Source: an archaeon
GTDB taxonomy: Archaea; Nanobdellota; Nanobdellia; Pacearchaeales; GW2011-AR1
NCBI GenBank assembly: GCA_030699005.1
Contig: JAUYLQ010000015.1
Location: forward strand, 1-8,158
Direction of reading: 5' to 3'
Length of the DNA: 8,158 nt
In this document: one piece after another, positions 6,446 to 8,158 of the stretch
Numbering within the stretch: the first letter of the stretch is position 1
Layout: each line of letters begins with the position of its first letter
The notes under the pieces: model-generated
What the model saw: only the letters and a program-made list of their open reading frames with translations
What the model was told of the DNA's origin: nothing
The model's database searches: none
Position numbers and translations under genes: made by a program

Positions 6446-7144
6446 ATGGAACCTTTCCGATTCAAGTCAAAACTGCTTGAAAATCACAATATCAACGAGG
6501 AAACAAAAACTCTTAAATTTTCAGTTCCTGAAAATTTTGATTTTAAAGCTGGTCAATACGTTAGGATGGCTTTTTACAAAGACGGAAAGAGAATCCTCCG
6601 GGATTATTCAATTTTTTCTTCACCGAAAGAGAAAGGTTACATCCTTACATATTTCAAGAAGGTTAAGGAAGGTTATGCTTCAAATTATTTGTTCAATATG
6701 AAGATAGGTGAGGAAATTGAGATGAAAGGTCCACTTGGAGATTTTGGTGTTAAGGATTTTTCAAAAGATTTTGTGTTCATAAGTTCAGGAACAGGTTTTG
6801 GACCTTTTATGAGTATCATTAAAGATTTGTTTAATAAGGGATTGAATAATCAGATTACTTTAATAAGAGGGTACAGGAATGAGGAGAGTTTGCCCTTTGA
6901 TGAAGAATTGAAAAAATTTTCAAAGGAAAACCATTTTAATTATTATGATATTTTAAGTAACCCCCTGAACGGAAATTATAAACTAAAGGGATATGTTCAG
7001 GATTTTTTGGTGAAATTGATTCCTTTAGGTTTTAAGGGGGACTTTTATGTCTGCGGGTTAAAAGAGATGGTTTCTTCTGTATCTTCAAGGTTAAGTGAGA
7101 TGGGAGTTTCAGAAGAAAGAATTTTTTATGAGAAGTATGACTAA
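6446..7144 (+). CDS. FAD/NAD(P)-binding oxidoreductase of the ferredoxin-NADP+ reductase fold
   Basis: This 232-residue protein has the two-domain FNR fold. The N-terminal FAD-binding barrel shows AGQYVRM (35-41), the FAD motif RDYS (52-55), GYASNYL (76-82, the G..S/T..L motif that binds the FAD pyrophosphate) and GPLGDFG (95-101). The NAD(P)-binding domain shows SSGTGFGPFMSII (113-125), GYRNEESLPF (142-151), FYVCG (200-204) and the C-terminal FYEKYD, whose aromatic residue could stack on the flavin. The only Cys is C203, so there is no 2Fe-2S cluster and it is not PyrK-like or a plant-type reductase with a fused ferredoxin. The likely activity is electron transfer between NAD(P)H and a ferredoxin or flavodoxin, or free flavin reduction; the partner cannot be read from the window. 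The length suits stand-alone bacterial-type Fpr proteins. The gene stands alone and overlaps the next opposing gene by 4 bp at the stops. Confidence 0.88.
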   Translation: MEPFRFKSKLLENHNINEETKTLKFSVPENFDFKAGQYVRMAFYKDGKRILRDYSIFSSPKEKGYILTYFKKVKEGYASNYLFNMKIGEEIEMKGPLGDFGVKDFSKDFVFISSGTGFGPFMSIIKDLFNKGLNNQITLIRGYRNEESLPFDEELKKFSKENHFNYYDILSNPLNGNYKLKGYVQDFLVKLIPLGFKGDFYVCGLKEMVSSVSSRLSEMGVSEERIFYEKYD

Positions 7145-7311
7145 ATTTTTCTTGTTAAGTGCCTAATAAGTGAAAGAATAAATAAAATAATAAAGACTAC
7201 AAACAATATTTTTGCTATCTCAACGGACAAACCTGCGATTATTCCAAACCCGAAAAGTGCAGCAATTAAAGCAATAATGAGGAAAGTTATCCCCCAGCCT
7301 AAAAGTCCCAT
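7141..7311 (-). CDS. small two-helix membrane protein, DUF1328 (YtjA-like)
   Basis: This is a 56-residue protein, MGLLGWGITFLIIALIAALF at the N-terminus, then GFGIIAGLSVEIAKILFVVF, then IILFILSLIRHLTRKI. It has two hydrophobic segments (about 7-27 and 33-49) joined by a Gly-rich turn and a short basic C-terminus. The pattern 'ALIAALFGFG.IAG...IAKILF..F..LF..SL' is very like the bacterial DUF1328/YtjA family of short inner-membrane proteins, whose function I do not know. A TATA box about 25 nt upstream of ATG 7311 and the lack of an SD support a leaderless gene. Its TAG overlaps the TAA of the oxidoreductase gene tail to tail in CTAA (7141-7144). The length is normal for the family. Confidence 0.85.
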   Translation of the reverse strand: MGLLGWGITFLIIALIAALFGFGIIAGLSVEIAKILFVVFIILFILSLIRHLTRKI

Positions 7312-7331
7312 ATTAGAAAATTAAATCCTGG

Positions 7332-7340
7332 ATTTATAAG
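7332..7340 (-). promoter_or_regulatory. TATA box of the DUF1328 gene
   Basis: CTTATAAAT on the minus strand is centred about 25 nt upstream of ATG 7311, fitting a leaderless transcript. The inverted repeat at 7346-7365 begins 5 bp upstream of it, where BRE or a regulator would bind. Confidence 0.65.
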
Positions 7341-7345
7341 TTTAG

Positions 7346-7365
7346 GCGGTATGAATGTATACTGC
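7346..7365. promoter_or_regulatory. imperfect inverted repeat, candidate operator
   Basis: GCGGTATGAATGTATACTGC reads GC-x-GTAT at one end and ATAC-x-GC at the other, matching its own reverse complement at 14 of 20 positions. It lies between the divergent TATA boxes of the DUF1328 gene (7332-7340) and the hydrolase gene (7385-7393). A dimeric regulator here could affect both genes. A chance palindrome is possible. Confidence 0.3.
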
Positions 7366-7384
7366 TTTCTTTTAAATTAGGACA

Positions 7385-7393
7385 TTTTAAAAA
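7385..7393 (+). promoter_or_regulatory. TATA-like box of the serine hydrolase gene
   Basis: TTTTAAAAA is centred about 27 nt upstream of ATG 7416, with no SD before the start. This fits the leaderless pattern of the other plus-strand genes. Confidence 0.55.
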
Positions 7394-7415
7394 TCAAAGT
7401 AGCATTTTACAGTTT

Positions 7416-7964
7416 ATGAAGCATGTTTATGTAATTCATGGGTGGGGATTTGATTCGAGTATGCCCTGGATTTTATGGCTTGAAAAGGAATTAAAGAAAA
7501 AGGGTTATGAAGTTTACTCTTTTGACATGCCAAATACGAATTCCCCTGTAATTGAAGAATGGGTTGGGTATCTGGAAGAAAACGCTCCAAAAATTGATGA
7601 AAATACTTATTTTATTGGGCACAGCATAGGAGCTCAGACCATAATGAGGTTCTTAGAAAAAAGCCACAAACACCTGAAAATTGGGGGATGCGTTTTTGTT
7701 GCACCGTGGCTTGATTTGGTTGGTCTTGAAAGTGAAGAGCTAAAAATTGCCCATCCATGGGTGAATAATAAGGTAGACCCTGAACGGGTTCTTGATCACA
7801 CGGGAAACATTACATGTATTTTTTCAACAAATGACCCTTATGTTTCCCCACGCGAATGGAAAAAGTTTGAAGACGGATTCAAGGCTAAAATAATAATAAA
7901 AAGGGATGAAGGTCATTTTGAGGAAGCAGAAAGGATTCCTGAAATTTTGGAGAACATTAGATAA
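7416..7964 (+). CDS. alpha/beta hydrolase, RBBP9/YdeN family
   Basis: This is a 182-residue compact alpha/beta hydrolase, of normal length for the RBBP9/YdeN group, likely a cytoplasmic serine esterase or peptidase of unknown substrate. It shows VIHGWGFDSS (6-15; the oxyanion-side HGW motif), a strand-turn YSFDMPNTNSP (34-44), the nucleophile elbow GHSIG (68-72; Ser70), a FVAPW segment (94-98), acid Asp140 in FSTNDPYVS and catalytic His167 in DEGHF. The Ser-Asp-His triad is complete and in the right order. There is no signal peptide or transmembrane segment. The start is supported by the TATA-like box about 27 nt upstream and by the first strand (HVYVIHG) beginning right after Met. It stands alone between its own promoter and that of the next gene. 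Confidence 0.9.
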   Translation: MKHVYVIHGWGFDSSMPWILWLEKELKKKGYEVYSFDMPNTNSPVIEEWVGYLEENAPKIDENTYFIGHSIGAQTIMRFLEKSHKHLKIGGCVFVAPWLDLVGLESEELKIAHPWVNNKVDPERVLDHTGNITCIFSTNDPYVSPREWKKFEDGFKAKIIIKRDEGHFEEAERIPEILENIR

Positions 7965-7978
7965 TTAATTCAAAAACA

Positions 7979-7987
7979 TATATAAAA
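7979..7987 (+). promoter_or_regulatory. TATA box of the secreted EF-hand protein gene
   Basis: TATATAAAA is centred about 27 nt upstream of ATG 8010. No SD is present, so a leaderless transcript is expected. It is the strongest TATA match in the window. Confidence 0.7.
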
Positions 7988-7990
7988 TAG

Positions 7991-8008
7991 GTTTTGCTTT
8001 TTTATTTT
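7991..8008 (+). terminator. T-rich tract downstream of the hydrolase gene
   Basis: T4, T6 and T4 runs in GTTTTGCTTTTTTATTTT lie 27-44 nt after the hydrolase stop, typical of hairpin-free archaeal termination. The tract lies between the TATA box and ATG of the next gene, so it may instead only be an AT-rich promoter region. Confidence 0.35.
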
Positions 8009-8009
8009 G

Positions 8010-8158
8010 ATGAAGGTAAGGGGTGTTTTAATTACAATTTTGGGGTTCTTTTTATTAATTAGTTTTGTTTCTGCTGCATGCCCGACGGGTACAGACCCTG
8101 ATGGAAGCGGGAGCATTTCTTTAAGTGAGATTAGTGCTTTTGTTTCAAAGTGGCTGAA
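8010..8158 (+). CDS. secreted protein with an EF-hand/dockerin-like calcium loop, N-terminal part only
   Basis: Forty-nine residues are visible before the right edge. They begin MKVRG, then a hydrophobic core (V6-V20), then SFVSAACPTG, a Sec-type signal peptide with likely cleavage after Ala22 or Ala23. A 12-residue loop at 29-40 (D-P-D-G-S-G-S-I-S-L-S-E) matches an EF-hand or dockerin calcium site, with Asp29, Asp31, Ser33, Ser35, Ile36, Ser37 and Glu40 in the standard positions. An amphipathic helix (ISAFVSKWL) follows. The protein is probably exported and calcium-binding. A Cys right after the cleavage site could be a lipid anchor, but the preceding residues do not form a clear lipobox. 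Such a loop near the start of archaeal surface proteins often belongs to larger proteins, so its main domain is unseen. Confidence 0.75.
   Translation, partial: MKVRGVLITILGFFLLISFVSAACPTGTDPDGSGSISLSEISAFVSKWL

Noticed and set aside
6446..7144. PyrK-like dihydroorotate dehydrogenase electron-transfer subunit
   Set aside because: PyrK carries a C-terminal Cys cluster for 2Fe-2S; this protein has a single Cys and no pyrD neighbour.
1..8158. CRISPR array, tRNA, rRNA or mobile element
   Set aside because: No regularly spaced repeats, no cloverleaf-like or rRNA-like stretches, and no transposase or integrase motifs were seen on either strand by eye.

Overview
The window looks archaeal, probably from a small-genome DPANN-type lineage (Woesearchaeota/Pacearchaeota-like). 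The lineage is an inference. The support is a catalytic 20S proteasome beta subunit next to the KH-domain start of the beta-CASP RNase aCPSF1, an adjacent mre11-rad50 pair, strong AT richness, and TATA boxes centred about 25-27 nt upstream of ATG codons that lack Shine-Dalgarno (SD) sequences, which is the layout of leaderless archaeal transcripts. No rRNA, tRNA, CRISPR array, insertion sequence or integrase was seen.

Layout: (1) 1-879, minus strand: psmB followed 28 bp later by the first 71 codons of aCPSF1, which runs off the left edge. (2) 959-2725, plus strand: an M3B oligoendopeptidase (PepF type), divergent from psmB; the 79 bp between them holds a palindromic TATA box. (3) 2722-6348, minus strand: mre11 and rad50 overlapping by 4 bp (ATGA), then after 57 bp an unrecognised 119-residue gene whose stop overlaps the pepF stop. 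(4) 6446-7144, plus strand: a stand-alone FAD/NAD(P) oxidoreductase. (5) 7141-7311, minus strand: a 56-residue two-helix membrane protein of the DUF1328 type. (6) 7416-7964, plus strand: an RBBP9/YdeN-like serine hydrolase. (7) 8010 to the right edge, plus strand: the start of a secreted protein with an EF-hand/dockerin-like calcium loop. No gene-free gap reaches 300 bases; the longest, 7312-7415, holds two divergent promoters and an imperfect inverted repeat.

How the genes work together: psmB and pepF form a plausible protein-to-peptide degradation pair, with the proteasome releasing peptides and PepF trimming them. Mre11 and Rad50 form the double-strand-break processing complex, here with an unusually short Rad50 coiled coil. 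aCPSF1 is the archaeal transcription termination/3'-end RNase. The remaining genes look like single housekeeping or envelope genes with their own promoters.

I found no clear evidence of a wholly new system. The points most worth checking are the compact Rad50, the Asn-to-Ser change in the Mre11 metal site, the Arg19-to-Gln change in the proteasome active-site region, the unknown gene next to rad50, the very regular leaderless promoters, and the two tail-to-tail stop-codon overlaps.
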